A stretch of DNA of 64,000 nucleotides from Bacillus pumilus (GTDB lineage Bacteria > Bacillota > Bacilli > Bacillales > Bacillaceae): assembly GCF_900186955.1 (NCBI RefSeq), contig NZ_LT906438.1, forward strand, positions 3,348,001-3,412,000, in the 5' to 3' direction. The translations under genes and the position numbers were made by a program. The notes beneath the pieces were generated by a model. The model was not told the origin of the DNA. It did not search any database and saw only the letters and a list, made by a program, of their open reading frames with translations. This document shows positions 1 to 8,521 of this stretch, in pieces; positions within the stretch are counted from its first letter, which is position 1; the number at the start of each line of letters is the position of its first letter.

Positions 1-310
1 CCTCAAGCTCGTCCTCATCCTCTTCTTTGTTTGCACTCAGATAGTCTGTCACATACAGGTTGTATGTCTGACCCTGCTCTAATGCAAGCGGAAGCGATGG
101 TTCACTCAATACCAATTTAAATAGATTGTCTTCTTGATGAACAAGCGGAAGGAAAAGCTCTTGTTTTGATACCCTTTCCCTCATAAACAAATAAAATTCT
201 CTATCTGTTAATGGCATGTCATCGTCGATGCGAATAAGCATTTCTAGTTTCTCATGATGATTTTTTAACCCTTCAACGACACTCTTCTTATGAATTCCCT
301 CTTCAATCAT
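1..310 (-). CDS. partial protein of the wall teichoic acid locus, N-terminus only
   Basis: This gene runs off the left edge; only the first ~103 codons are present. The ATG is preceded by GAGGAG about 11 bases upstream. The visible part has no signal peptide and no membrane segment. It is acidic, looks beta-rich, and ends in an acidic run (EEDEDE). I do not recognise it. Its alternating hydrophobic/charged pattern resembles the C-terminal beta-rich part of the neighbouring 488-residue protein. It sits 48 bases downstream of that gene on the same strand, so the two are probably cotranscribed and may act together on teichoic acid or a related surface glycan. That role is inferred from position only. 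Confidence 0.6.
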   Translation of the reverse strand, partial: MIEEGIHKKSVVEGLKNHHEKLEMLIRIDDDMPLTDREFYLFMRERVSKQELFLPLVHQEDNLFKLVLSEPSLPLALEQGQTYNLYVTDYLSANKEEDEDELE

Positions 311-358
311 TAATCGTTAATCTCCTCTGTTCAGAAATCTTACCGTTGTGTTGTCACA

Positions 359-1825
359 TTATTTTACTTTCCAAGAATAGTTTCCTTGTTTCGTTTGATA
401 CGACCACCCATCGATTGACGATGGTTTATTGGTGAGCAGCTTTTCCTCTACTTCTAGACGCTGCAAAACTTCCTGAAGTTCTTCTGTTTTAAAACGAATG
501 TAAAAATCAACGTATTTTGTTTGATTGGTTTCAATGTTTTTCTTTGTTTGAAAATGCCCAATTGGGAAGCTGACTTGATGGTTTTCATCGATTGTTTGAG
601 ATATGATTTCAGCTCCATTCACTCGATCATATCCTGCGAAATCGATTTGCACATGATCCGCATGACTCATTTCGTCCTTCAGCTCAAGCTGAAGATGAAG
701 AACATGATGTTCAGCGCTTAGATCACGCAAAACCCATTTCATGCGGTCCACGATCCTTCTCAGTTCATCTTTACGCTCACGATTTTCGAGCATATGATGA
801 AGTGCTGTATTCCAAAGAGACATTTCATCAGAAGGCACAAGATAAAAATAGGCTTGTTCTCCCAATACCTTCTCAACATCTACCTTATGCTTAGTATCTC
901 CAAAGAAGACGGCATCCACTTGCTGTTTTCTTATTTGTTTAAATAATTCTTCATATTGAGAATTGAGTTGATGCGGATCTTCTTCATAATGTGCGTCATG
1001 TACAAATGCAGCATAATACGTTGTTTCGGGCTGATCGATTTTAAACAGGTGACGGTCTTGATCCCGGTCTTCTGTAATCATCAGTTTCAAACGGTCATTT
1101 TGTGTTTGAATACTAGATAACCATCGTTGCTTTATATCTGTCTTCTTTGTAAAAGTTTGAATTCCTGTTTTTTTATACCAATTAATATGCCGTACTGGAT
1201 TCTTTTTTGTATCTCCAGGGTAGATGATCTCCATATAGATATTGCCATCGTCATTGATTAGTTCTTCCAAGTATAGGGCACCTGTATGAGGAACAAAGCT
1301 TTGTACTCTGCACAAAACGCCCTGCCAATTGTACTCTTCCCTCTTTATTAATTCCTGCTCTTCATTATATTGATCAATATAACAAATAGGGGAAGATGGC
1401 AGTTCATATCTCGTCACCTGCACTGTTGATTCTTCTGCTGGCATCACTGCTTCATTGATCGATTGAAAAGATGTACCGATGATAAATTCCGAGTAACGCC
1501 TTTTACTTCCGCTTTCCGGTAGAATATAGTGCTCAAATACATTCAAGATGTCAACTTGGTGCAGAAGGGTCTCCTCCAAGCTATGAATATGTTCTTTCAC
1601 ATTTGCATCATAATTCAAAGTTAAAATGGCATTACGTTTATGTTTGTCAGCCAATGGCTTTAATCTTGCTTTTAAAGACTTCGTTAAGTGCTCATCCTGT
1701 TTTGGTACATCACCCATGATAAAGTAGTAGTCCATATCAGGCATGTCAACCGATGTCATTGTTTCATGTTGTTCAGGTTGATCCAATGTGTGTTCAACTT
1801 TTTTCTTCATCCAATTTTGAAACAA
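359..1825 (-). CDS. TagE/GtfB-like protein lacking the C-terminal glycosyltransferase half
   Basis: A 488-residue protein in the position where B. subtilis 168 has tagE. Residues ~30-100 resemble the N-terminal region of TagE/TarM teichoic acid glycosyltransferases (GD..K...LTKSLKARL, then LTLNYDANV). Residues ~145-240 resemble their inserted beta-sheet domain, and ~270-350 the rest of the first Rossmann half. The second nucleotide-sugar-binding half expected in a ~500-residue GT-B enzyme is not visible; a beta-rich domain (~370-488) follows instead. It could be a non-catalytic partner, like GtfB in GtfA-GtfB pairs, or an odd transferase. The start is a TTG with AAGGAG eight bases upstream. 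tagD upstream has its own terminator, so this gene may need its own promoter. The family link is moderate; the function is inferred. Confidence 0.6.
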   Translation of the reverse strand: MFQNWMKKKVEHTLDQPEQHETMTSVDMPDMDYYFIMGDVPKQDEHLTKSLKARLKPLADKHKRNAILTLNYDANVKEHIHSLEETLLHQVDILNVFEHYILPESGSKRRYSEFIIGTSFQSINEAVMPAEESTVQVTRYELPSSPICYIDQYNEEQELIKREEYNWQGVLCRVQSFVPHTGALYLEELINDDGNIYMEIIYPGDTKKNPVRHINWYKKTGIQTFTKKTDIKQRWLSSIQTQNDRLKLMITEDRDQDRHLFKIDQPETTYYAAFVHDAHYEEDPHQLNSQYEELFKQIRKQQVDAVFFGDTKHKVDVEKVLGEQAYFYLVPSDEMSLWNTALHHMLENRERKDELRRIVDRMKWVLRDLSAEHHVLHLQLELKDEMSHADHVQIDFAGYDRVNGAEIISQTIDENHQVSFPIGHFQTKKNIETNQTKYVDFYIRFKTEELQEVLQRLEVEEKLLTNKPSSIDGWSYQTKQGNYSWKVK

Positions 1826-1874
1826 AGGAAGCTCTCCTTAAAAATAATGATAACTTGCTCATTGTATTTTACAT

Positions 1875-1910
1875 GAAAAAGCACTTCTCACCAAAAGATA
1901 AGAAGTACTT
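1875..1910 (-). terminator. terminator of tagD
   Basis: Read on the minus strand, AAGTACTTCT pairs with AGAAGTGCTT (one G-T pair) across a 12-base loop and is followed by five Ts. It lies just after the tagD stop codon and separates tagD from the TagE-like gene. Confidence 0.75.
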
Positions 1911-1921
1911 TTTTTGATCTA

Positions 1922-2311
1922 TTAAAGTCCAGCAATTTCTTCCTTAATTTGTGTTGTCGAGATGCCTTCTGTTCTTTTCAAGTACACGACTTCGCAATGC
2001 TCTTTTAAGAAATCGAATTTACCTTCCCAGTCATCTCCCATGACAAACACATCAATATCGTGCTCTTGCACGTCACGGACTTTTTGATCCCAGCTGTTTT
2101 CTGGAATGACTTCGTCTACATAACGAATCGTTTCAAGAATGAGCTTTCGATGCTCGTAGCTATGATAAGCCTTTTTTGATTTTTGTAAGTTAAACTCATC
2201 TGTCGAAATGGCCACCACTAAGTAATCTCCAAGCTGCTTTGCACGTTCGAGCAGCTTAATATGCCCCCAGTGTAATAAATCAAATGTACCGTAAGTAATA
2301 ACTTTCTTCAT
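1922..2311 (-). CDS. tagD: glycerol-3-phosphate cytidylyltransferase
   Basis: Makes CDP-glycerol from CTP and sn-glycerol 3-phosphate, the donor for poly(glycerol phosphate) wall teichoic acid; cytoplasmic. The 129-residue protein matches the usual TagD length. It carries the nucleotidyltransferase signature H14-W-G-H17 and the RTEGISTT motif at 113-120. The chosen ATG gives the usual MKKVITYGTFD start; a second ATG three codons upstream sits only 3 bases from the AAGGAG, while the chosen one is 12 bases away, so the start is not certain. It is divergent from tagA, as in B. subtilis, with a promoter in the shared region and a terminator right behind. Confidence 0.95.
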   Translation of the reverse strand: MKKVITYGTFDLLHWGHIKLLERAKQLGDYLVVAISTDEFNLQKSKKAYHSYEHRKLILETIRYVDEVIPENSWDQKVRDVQEHDIDVFVMGDDWEGKFDFLKEHCEVVYLKRTEGISTTQIKEEIAGL

Positions 2312-2419
2312 CGCAAACATGAACTCCTTTCTTCATTCCTTATTCAACTGCTTTCATGCAGTAACGTTTATCCGTAATCCTATGATCTTCGTTCGTATTT
2401 TTTCGCTCTTCGGAACCTC

Positions 2420-2448
2420 ATTATATCACAGCGCCCATCAAACGTTAA
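2420..2448 (-). promoter_or_regulatory. tagD promoter with overlapping WalR/PhoP-like repeat
   Basis: Minus strand: TTAACG, 17 bases, TATAAT, with TG one base before the -10 (extended -10). Over the -35 and just upstream, the plus strand reads CGTTAA-N5-TGTAAA (2443-2459), close to the TGTWAH-N5-TGTWAH box of WalR and also like PhoP direct repeats. Both regulators are known at the B. subtilis tag divergon. Confidence 0.6.
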
Positions 2449-2568
2449 GCAGATGTAAAGACAAACTATTTCCAATTTATTGGGCGCAGAAGCGAAAGTC
2501 CGAAGAATCAATGTTTCTCGCAGCAGCCTCCTTATGAATTGATGAAAATGTCATGAAATTTAAAGGTT

Positions 2569-2585
2569 TGTAAAGTTATTGTTAA
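2569..2585 (+). promoter_or_regulatory. WalR-type box upstream of tagA
   Basis: TGTAAA, five bases, TGTTAA: a full match to the published WalR box TGTWAH-N5-TGTWAH. It ends 18 bases before the tagA extended -10, so it occupies the -35 region, a place where an activator could replace a weak -35. Confidence 0.6.
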
Positions 2586-2603
2586 TATTTCATGGAGCAT
2601 CTG

Positions 2604-2612
2604 TGATAAAAT
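2604..2612 (+). promoter_or_regulatory. tagA extended -10 element
   Basis: TGATAAAAT fits an extended -10 (TG-N-TAAAAT). No good -35 is visible, which fits with the WalR-type box just upstream. The remaining part of the 2312-2682 gap holds only the two divergent promoters and their leader sequences; I see no small gene in it. Confidence 0.55.
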
Positions 2613-2682
2613 GATGAGTAGACGAAGAATGAATTTACAATGAACGTTCATAGATAACAAGATGAAAAAGGAGGTCTAAACA

Positions 2683-3453
2683 ATGCAAACAGAAGTGGTC
2701 TCTAACCTTTCTTATGTAAATGGCGACCTAGATGAATTTATTAGCTATATGAATCACCATCATATTTCTCAAAGAAGAGGCGCCATGATTGCGACTGTCA
2801 ATCCAGAGATTGGCTATGCTGTTATGAAGGATCAGACGTATCATCAAGTTGTCTCTTCTGCGGATTATGTGCTGCCGGATGGTGTAGGCGTCGTCTTAAT
2901 GTCACGTTTGACACAAAGTCCGCTGAAGTCAAGAATTGCTGGCTTTGATGTCTTCATGTCTATGCTTGATCTAGCAAACAAGCAGTCTAAAAGTATCTTT
3001 TTATATGGGGCAAAAAAAGAAGTGCTTGAGGCTGTTAAACAACGAATTGATACGGAATATCCAAATGTGGTCATTGCAGGCAGCTGTGACGGTTATCAAG
3101 CCGATAAACGTTTCGTAGCAAAGCAAATCGCTCGCTCGAAAGCAGATATGGTGTTCGTTGCTTTAGGTTATCCAAATCAGGAGAACTTTATTTATGAATA
3201 CCGTCATTTATTCCCGCAGGCTGTTTGCATCGGTTTAGGCGGAAGCTTTGATGTATTTAGCGGAACAGTGAAGCGTGCACCACGCTGGATGATTAAAACA
3301 AATACAGAATGGCTGTACAGACTTGTTGTGAATCCATGGAGATGGAAGCGAATGTTGAATATTCCTAAATACGCTTTTGCCGTATTGAAAGAAAACAAAG
3401 GAAAAAAACGTTACTATCCTGAGCAAGTAAAGGATCAGACGAAGCAGCTGTGA
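2683..3453 (+). CDS. tagA: N-acetylmannosaminyltransferase of wall teichoic acid linkage unit
   Basis: Adds ManNAc from UDP-ManNAc to undecaprenyl-PP-GlcNAc, the second step of the teichoic acid linkage unit, at the inner face of the membrane. At 256 residues it has the length of B. subtilis TagA. Family motifs (WecG/TagA/CpsF) are visible: TVNPEIGYA near 40, LPDGVG near 65 carrying the conserved Asp, and the GSFDVFSG and RAPRW motifs near 187-207. AAAGGAGGT lies eight bases before the ATG. It is followed after 11 bases by tagB and is divergent from tagD. Confidence 0.95.
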   Translation: MQTEVVSNLSYVNGDLDEFISYMNHHHISQRRGAMIATVNPEIGYAVMKDQTYHQVVSSADYVLPDGVGVVLMSRLTQSPLKSRIAGFDVFMSMLDLANKQSKSIFLYGAKKEVLEAVKQRIDTEYPNVVIAGSCDGYQADKRFVAKQIARSKADMVFVALGYPNQENFIYEYRHLFPQAVCIGLGGSFDVFSGTVKRAPRWMIKTNTEWLYRLVVNPWRWKRMLNIPKYAFAVLKENKGKKRYYPEQVKDQTKQL

Positions 3454-3464
3454 GAGACTGACCA

Positions 3465-4652
3465 ATGATAAATATACGCTCAATGATCATTTCAAGCTAT
3501 GCAGCTTTCGTTTCTTTTATTGGATGGCTGATGAGCGGCGTGAAACCACGGGAAAACCAGGTGACGCTGCTTGTTTCATTTCAAGAGAATGCAGCTGCTC
3601 TTATTGATACTTATCAACAACAGGCGAACATGACGATGAAGTTTACTGTCCTCTATACGAAGCATGCTTCTGCGATAGAAAAGGACGAGTCTCATCTGTC
3701 ATTTCGCTATTTTCATGAAAAAAATCCTCTCCATCTCATTCAATGTATTTACACGATGTTTAAAAGCAAGGTTGTCGTGACAGATAACTACTTTCTCATG
3801 ACAAGCGTACTCAGAAAACGTCCTTCTACCACCTGTATTCAAGTATGGCATGCCAATGGGGCGTTGAAAAAATTCGGTCTTGAAGATGCTTCAAATTCGG
3901 AACGAAGTCCTCGTGACATCAAACGGTTCAAACGAGTCTATGCGTCTTTCGATTATATCGTTACAGGCTCAGATCATATGCGCGAGATTTTTAAGTCTTC
4001 GTTTGGGGTGAATGATGAACGTTTTTTACCAACAGGTGTACCGATGACAGATGTGTACTATGACCAGTGCCCGTCTTCCTTGAAGCCGAATGATTTTCCT
4101 AAAGGGAAAAGGATCCTGCTTTATGCACCGACCTATCGAGACTTTGCAATGGACGGTCTTGTCCTTCCTTTTTCAAAGGAGCAATTACAAACAGAGCTAA
4201 ACGGAGATTATATTCTGCTCGTCAAGCTTCATCCTGCGGTCAAACATTTAGCGAAGGCGGAAACAGACGATGAATGGATATTTGATGTGTCCGATCAGCC
4301 GCTTTATCCATTGCTTTGTGCATGCGATGTCCTGATCACAGATTACTCATCGATTGTGTTTGAATATGCACTGCTTGAAAAGCCTGTTTTGTTCTTCACT
4401 TATGACTTAGACACTTATCGAGAGAAACGCGGCTTAGTCGATCGGTATGAGGACATCATTCCTGGGAAGGCTTGTGTCACTCGAGACATGCTCTTGAAAG
4501 AGCTGTTTCATCTAAACGAATCAGATTACCAAGAACGAATCAAAACCTTCGCCGAGGAATGGAATCAATATTCAAAGGGAAGGTCCAGTGAGCAGCTCTT
4601 ATTCTTTATTGAACAGCAGCTCTTACACAAAAAACGTCCGGCTTCTCATTAG
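3465..4652 (+). CDS. tagB: CDP-glycerol:linkage-unit glycerophosphotransferase (teichoic acid primase)
   Basis: Adds the first glycerol phosphate to the ManNAc-GlcNAc-PP-undecaprenol linkage unit. The 395-residue protein has the glycerophosphotransferase pattern: WHANGALKKFG (~128), LLYAPTYRDF (~220), LVKLHP (~258) and ITDYSSIVFEYAL (~290) with the catalytic-site His and the CDP-glycerol-binding Ser/Glu residues typical of TagB/TagF. The N-terminus is amphipathic and hydrophobic, as in membrane-associated TagB. The ribosome binding site before the ATG is weak (GAGAGACTGACC), suggesting coupling to tagA. The stop codon lies inside the loop of the terminator hairpin. Confidence 0.93.
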   Translation: MINIRSMIISSYAAFVSFIGWLMSGVKPRENQVTLLVSFQENAAALIDTYQQQANMTMKFTVLYTKHASAIEKDESHLSFRYFHEKNPLHLIQCIYTMFKSKVVVTDNYFLMTSVLRKRPSTTCIQVWHANGALKKFGLEDASNSERSPRDIKRFKRVYASFDYIVTGSDHMREIFKSSFGVNDERFLPTGVPMTDVYYDQCPSSLKPNDFPKGKRILLYAPTYRDFAMDGLVLPFSKEQLQTELNGDYILLVKLHPAVKHLAKAETDDEWIFDVSDQPLYPLLCACDVLITDYSSIVFEYALLEKPVLFFTYDLDTYREKRGLVDRYEDIIPGKACVTRDMLLKELFHLNESDYQERIKTFAEEWNQYSKGRSSEQLLFFIEQQLLHKKRPASH

Positions 4653-4671
4653 GAAGCACGGACGTTTTTTT
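4634..4671. terminator. bidirectional terminator shared by tagB and lytD
   Basis: ACGTCCG/CGGACGT with a second inner stem GCTTC/GAAGC, flanked by an A-run on the left and a T-run on the right, so it can end transcripts from both sides. The tagB stop codon (4650-4652) is in its apex and the lytD stop codon touches its right edge. Confidence 0.85.
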
Positions 4672-7300
4672 ATTTGTTATAAACCGGGATATCGTAATAG
4701 AGCGTATAGTTATCAAGTAAGTTATACAAGCTATACATACGAGTGACTTGCTTATATGCCCAGCCAATATCTGTTGCATATTGATGAGTCGCTGAACTAG
4801 ACCAGCGCATTTTATAAATCGTATCTTGTTTGTATGTGGCGTGGTTGATATAGCTGTTGCCAATGAATTTTGCCCCGCCAATAATGGCTGCCTCTGGCGT
4901 GAACCATTGCTGTTCATACGCATATTTTGCACCGAGGTAATTCGGATTGCTGTCGTATGCGCCAATGCCATACATATTATATACTTTCTTTCCATTAAAC
5001 ATCGTACCATTCGCTAAAATGGAACCTCCGTTACCTGTTTCAAGCAACGCGTGAGAAATGAGATAAATTTCGTTGATATGATACGTTTTCGCTGCCGTAA
5101 TAAAGGCTTGTCCTTTACCTGCAAGAATCCCTTTGCCTGCTAGAATCTTCGAATTGACTTCTGCCGGATTGAGATTCGCAGCTTCAGAGAGTTTCAGAAA
5201 TTGAAAATAAGATTGAGTGCCCTCAGCAATATTGGCTGGGTCTACATATTTTTGCACCTCTGCTGAGCTTGCATTTCTCCAGCCAAGGCTGATCTTGATC
5301 CAGTTTCCTTCTTTCCCAAGCTGTTTCACTTTTGCTCCTTTATTCAGCTGCGCCACGATGTTGCTCGCAGAGCTCGAATCAGGTGTCGAACGAACATTTA
5401 AGCCGTCCGTATTAACAGTTGACGTCGCCGTGTCAACATATGGTGCATAGACATAGGCTGCACCATCTGTCTGTGGTGACACCTTCATTTGCTTGTTCAC
5501 CATCTCATTGACAGTGAGGTTGTAGTTCGTTTGCATGACCATTGGGCCATTTTTAATTTTTACAGCTGTAGCTGTCCAGCCATATTGACTTTTCACAAAA
5601 GCAATCGCTGCATTTACAGTTGGTAATCCTGTGAATTGCTGCGTAATGTTGATTTTGTAGGTTGGTTTCGTTGTTGTTTGATAGGCAGCTGGTTCATTCC
5701 GTTTTTTGAAAAATGCCATGCCTTGATCGCGCAATGCAGCTGTTGAGATGGCACCTGTTTTGATCTGATATTGACCATAATCAGTTGTCCCTGTTTTTTG
5801 AGCAGCTGCTTTCATTTTTTGTTTCGTTAAATAGCTTAGCGCTTGATTCAGTTTAGTCTGATTCACCGTCGGCTCTGTCGTGATCCGGTATTGTTTAACC
5901 GCTTCTGTCAACGTTTTTGTACTGCTGGCAACGCCATTTTTCTTGATAATCTCTTGAGCCTGCTTGACTTTACTTTGCTCATATACAGGTGTTGTCTTGA
6001 GACTATACGTTTTGCTGACAGCTTGGCCCTTACCAGTTGTAATGCTGCTTGTCACTTTCTGCGTTTTTAAATATGCGGCACCTTTATTTATTTTGGCTTG
6101 CTCCGCTGATTGATTGACGACAAGTCGATACGTGCTGTCAGATGCTTTACCTGTTTTTTTCGTTGTTGCTGATACCTTTTTCTTTTGGAAGAAAGCTGCT
6201 GCTTTTTTCGCTTGATCATCTCCTAATAGGTCTCCAGTCACTACTTGATATGGCTGTGTAGAAGAGATCTTTTGCGATGTGTAGCGCCATTTCTTTTTCT
6301 TGAAAAAGGCCACCGTTTTTCCGTATGCTGTATCGTTCAGTTGATTGAGCTTCACGATATAATTTTTTGTTTTTCCCACTCGCTGCACAGTCCCTGTAGC
6401 GCCGGTTTGTTTCTTAATCTGGGCCGCAGCTGAGGATGCCTGTTTGTTGTCTTTGAAATAGCCTGATTCCAAGCGATACACATTTTTTAAAGCGCCTGTC
6501 TTTTGAATCTTCCCGCTGATCTTTGCTTCTCTTTGAAGCTGGGTAAGAAGCGTCTGTGCTTTTGACTGGTTCGCTTGTGCAGCTGATGTGACGATGTAAT
6601 ATGGCTTGCCTGCTGTCACCGTTTGAAGCACCGCTTTTAAACCAGACTCTTTTTGAAAGCCTTGCAAGATCGTATTCGCCTTACTTTGCCCAACGATACC
6701 GCCTGAAATCAGCTGATACACAGTGCCTGCTTTGTTTTCAGTTTGGTATGTACTAGTGACACCGGCCTGCTTTTGTAATTCGGTTTGAATATTTTTGACT
6801 TTCGTTTCAGAATCAATGGTCCCTGAAATGACCTGATAAGAAGGTCTGCTTTGATTGATAACTTCATAGGTGCTATTGAGTCCTGATGTTTTCGTTAGCT
6901 CGAGTGAGAGCTTTTTCGCCTGAGCTTCATCATTGACGGGGTCAGATACGACCTTTTGTAATGGAAGGCGGTCACCCACTGGGGACACCGTACCGCTCAT
7001 ACCCGTCTCTTTTTTTAATGCAGCTGCACTTGCACTCGCTGCTGCTTGTGACTCATATCCTGAGGCAGTGAGCTGATAGGTCGACGTGTTTCCTGAGGTT
7101 TGATAAGTGGCTGTCCACTTTTTGTCCTTCTTCAATGTTTCCACTGCTTTTTTCACTTCTGACTCTGTTGTAAATACTTTTGAGGTGCTCATCGTATAAA
7201 TGGATTGATCGACATAGGAGGCTGCTTGCGCTTCTTTGCCCGTCTGTATTGTCATACCAAAGGCAGCTGCGAGTAACATAATCTTGATGGTTTTTTTCAC
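4670..7300 (-). CDS. lytD: exo-beta-N-acetylglucosaminidase, major autolysin
   Basis: Secreted wall hydrolase that cleaves GlcNAc-MurNAc bonds. The protein starts with a signal peptide (basic start, MLLAAAFGMTIQTG core, AQA cleavage region). A long series of ~70-residue SPOR-like wall-binding repeats follows, then an SH3b domain (GLNVRSTPDSSS, ~635-690), and a C-terminal glucosaminidase domain with SHALLETGNGGS containing the catalytic Glu. At 876 residues it matches B. subtilis LytD (880). The GTG chosen as start has AGAGAGGG nine bases upstream; a GTG two codons earlier is only three bases away, and an upstream ATG lies before the ribosome binding site. A sigma-D-like promoter precedes it. 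Confidence 0.93.
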   Translation of the reverse strand: MKKTIKIMLLAAAFGMTIQTGKEAQAASYVDQSIYTMSTSKVFTTESEVKKAVETLKKDKKWTATYQTSGNTSTYQLTASGYESQAAASASAAALKKETGMSGTVSPVGDRLPLQKVVSDPVNDEAQAKKLSLELTKTSGLNSTYEVINQSRPSYQVISGTIDSETKVKNIQTELQKQAGVTSTYQTENKAGTVYQLISGGIVGQSKANTILQGFQKESGLKAVLQTVTAGKPYYIVTSAAQANQSKAQTLLTQLQREAKISGKIQKTGALKNVYRLESGYFKDNKQASSAAAQIKKQTGATGTVQRVGKTKNYIVKLNQLNDTAYGKTVAFFKKKKWRYTSQKISSTQPYQVVTGDLLGDDQAKKAAAFFQKKKVSATTKKTGKASDSTYRLVVNQSAEQAKINKGAAYLKTQKVTSSITTGKGQAVSKTYSLKTTPVYEQSKVKQAQEIIKKNGVASSTKTLTEAVKQYRITTEPTVNQTKLNQALSYLTKQKMKAAAQKTGTTDYGQYQIKTGAISTAALRDQGMAFFKKRNEPAAYQTTTKPTYKINITQQFTGLPTVNAAIAFVKSQYGWTATAVKIKNGPMVMQTNYNLTVNEMVNKQMKVSPQTDGAAYVYAPYVDTATSTVNTDGLNVRSTPDSSSASNIVAQLNKGAKVKQLGKEGNWIKISLGWRNASSAEVQKYVDPANIAEGTQSYFQFLKLSEAANLNPAEVNSKILAGKGILAGKGQAFITAAKTYHINEIYLISHALLETGNGGSILANGTMFNGKKVYNMYGIGAYDSNPNYLGAKYAYEQQWFTPEAAIIGGAKFIGNSYINHATYKQDTIYKMRWSSSATHQYATDIGWAYKQVTRMYSLYNLLDNYTLYYDIPVYNK

Positions 7301-7345
7301 GTTCACTGTCCCTCTCTTACTTTGCATAATAGTCTACTAATCTCT

Positions 7346-7371
7346 TTATCGACAAAAACAAGTACTCTTTC
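7346..7371 (-). promoter_or_regulatory. sigma-D-type promoter of lytD
   Basis: Minus strand GAAA, 14 bases, GTCGATAA; the -10 matches the sigma-D consensus GCCGATAT at 6 of 8 positions. lytD is a known sigma-D gene in B. subtilis, which raises confidence. Confidence 0.45.
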
Positions 7372-7390
7372 AAGTTATTTATGCAATAGA

Positions 7391-7417
7391 AAAATAGAGG
7401 ACCCCTTCAAAGTCCTC
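7391..7417 (-). terminator. terminator of manA
   Basis: Minus strand GAGGAC, 9-base loop, GTCCTC, then TATTTTT. An A-rich left flank also lets it act for transcripts from the other side. Confidence 0.75.
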
Positions 7418-7424
7418 TTTTTCT

Positions 7425-8375
7425 TTATATATGCGATACAATCAGCTCACAAGTTCCTTCAATTGAGAAGCTCCCTGTTTCAGCTGGCAGGATAAAATGA
7501 GCTCCTTTAGGCAGTGGATATGTATGTCCATCATGCGTTAGAGCCCCTTCCCCGCTAATTACACTGCACAGCAAAAATGAATAATCTTGCGAAAGCTCCA
7601 CTGCTTGATCAATTTCCCATTTATACACAGAGAAATACTCTGCTTCAACAAACGTTCGAATGGTCAGCCCACGGCGTGTTTCAACTGATTCATCTGCATA
7701 CCCGTCTACATGGGGAACCGTTGTGACATCAATGGCTTGCGCAAAATGAAGTTCACGTTCATTGCCATTCTGATCTTTTCGTTCATAATCATATACCCGA
7801 TAGGTGGTATCTGAGCTTTGCTGCGTTTCGAGGACAAGCGTTCCTTCGCAAAGCGCATGAATGGTACCGCTTGGCACATAATAAAAATCACCAGGCTTAA
7901 TCTTCACACGACGCAAAAGACCTTCCCAATCTCCACTGTTCATCATGGTCACAAGCTCAGTTCTTGTTCTTGCATTGTGCCCATAGATCATTTCTGCTCC
8001 TTCTTTGCAGTCAATGATATACCAGCACTCTGTTTTTCCAAGCTCGCCATTTTCATGTCTTTCCGCATAATCATCATCTGGATGAACTTGAACGGATAAG
8101 TCCTGGTTTGCATCTAAAATTTTGGTTAACAGCGGGAATCGATCGCCTTCTATTCCCCCGAACAATTCTCTGTGATTGTCCCATAGTTCGATCAGCGTTT
8201 TCCCTTTATATGGACCGTCTTGCACGACACTTGGTCCGTTTGGATGAGCAGAAATTGCCCAGCATTCTCCCGTTTGATCAGAAGGAATATCATAGCCAAA
8301 TTGATCTCTTAAGGCTGTACCTCCCCATATTCTCTCCTTCAATTCAGGCAGTAAAAAAATTGGTGACTGCTTCAT
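7425..8375 (-). CDS. manA: mannose-6-phosphate isomerase, class I
   Basis: Interconverts mannose 6-phosphate and fructose 6-phosphate in the cytoplasm; zinc dependent. The 316-residue length equals the B. subtilis Pmi/ManA paralogues. Visible motifs are PELKERIWGG at the N-terminus, SVQVHPDDDYAE (~93-104) with zinc ligands, KTECWYI (~115) and PSGTIHAL (~167-174). AGGGAGGA precedes the ATG. It sits next to lytD as in B. subtilis. Its promoter region carries a perfect cre site upstream of the -35. Confidence 0.92.
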   Translation of the reverse strand: MKQSPIFLLPELKERIWGGTALRDQFGYDIPSDQTGECWAISAHPNGPSVVQDGPYKGKTLIELWDNHRELFGGIEGDRFPLLTKILDANQDLSVQVHPDDDYAERHENGELGKTECWYIIDCKEGAEMIYGHNARTRTELVTMMNSGDWEGLLRRVKIKPGDFYYVPSGTIHALCEGTLVLETQQSSDTTYRVYDYERKDQNGNERELHFAQAIDVTTVPHVDGYADESVETRRGLTIRTFVEAEYFSVYKWEIDQAVELSQDYSFLLCSVISGEGALTHDGHTYPLPKGAHFILPAETGSFSIEGTCELIVSHI

Positions 8376-8451
8376 TCAGGATGACTCCTCCCTTTGCTAC
8401 CCTTTGATAATCCTTGCCAAGCTTGATGAAAACTAGCAAGTCTCAACTTTT

Positions 8452-8479
8452 ATTATGACGCTATCTAAAGAGAAGTCAA
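8452..8479 (-). promoter_or_regulatory. manA promoter
   Basis: Minus strand TTGACT, 16 bases, CATAAT: five of six matches in each hexamer to a sigma-A promoter, about 75 bases before the manA start codon. Confidence 0.55.
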
Positions 8480-8497
8480 TCCTTTCAGTACACCAAA

Positions 8498-8511
8498 TGA
8501 AAACGATAACA
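8498..8511. promoter_or_regulatory. cre site (CcpA) between importer operon and manA
   Basis: TGAAAACGATAACA fits the cre consensus TGWNANCGNTNWCA at every defined position. It lies 11 bases after the last importer gene and about 60 bases upstream of the expected manA transcription start, the arrangement seen at CcpA-activated promoters such as ackA. Activation of manA is inference. Confidence 0.6.
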
Positions 8512-8521
8512 CTAAAATGTT

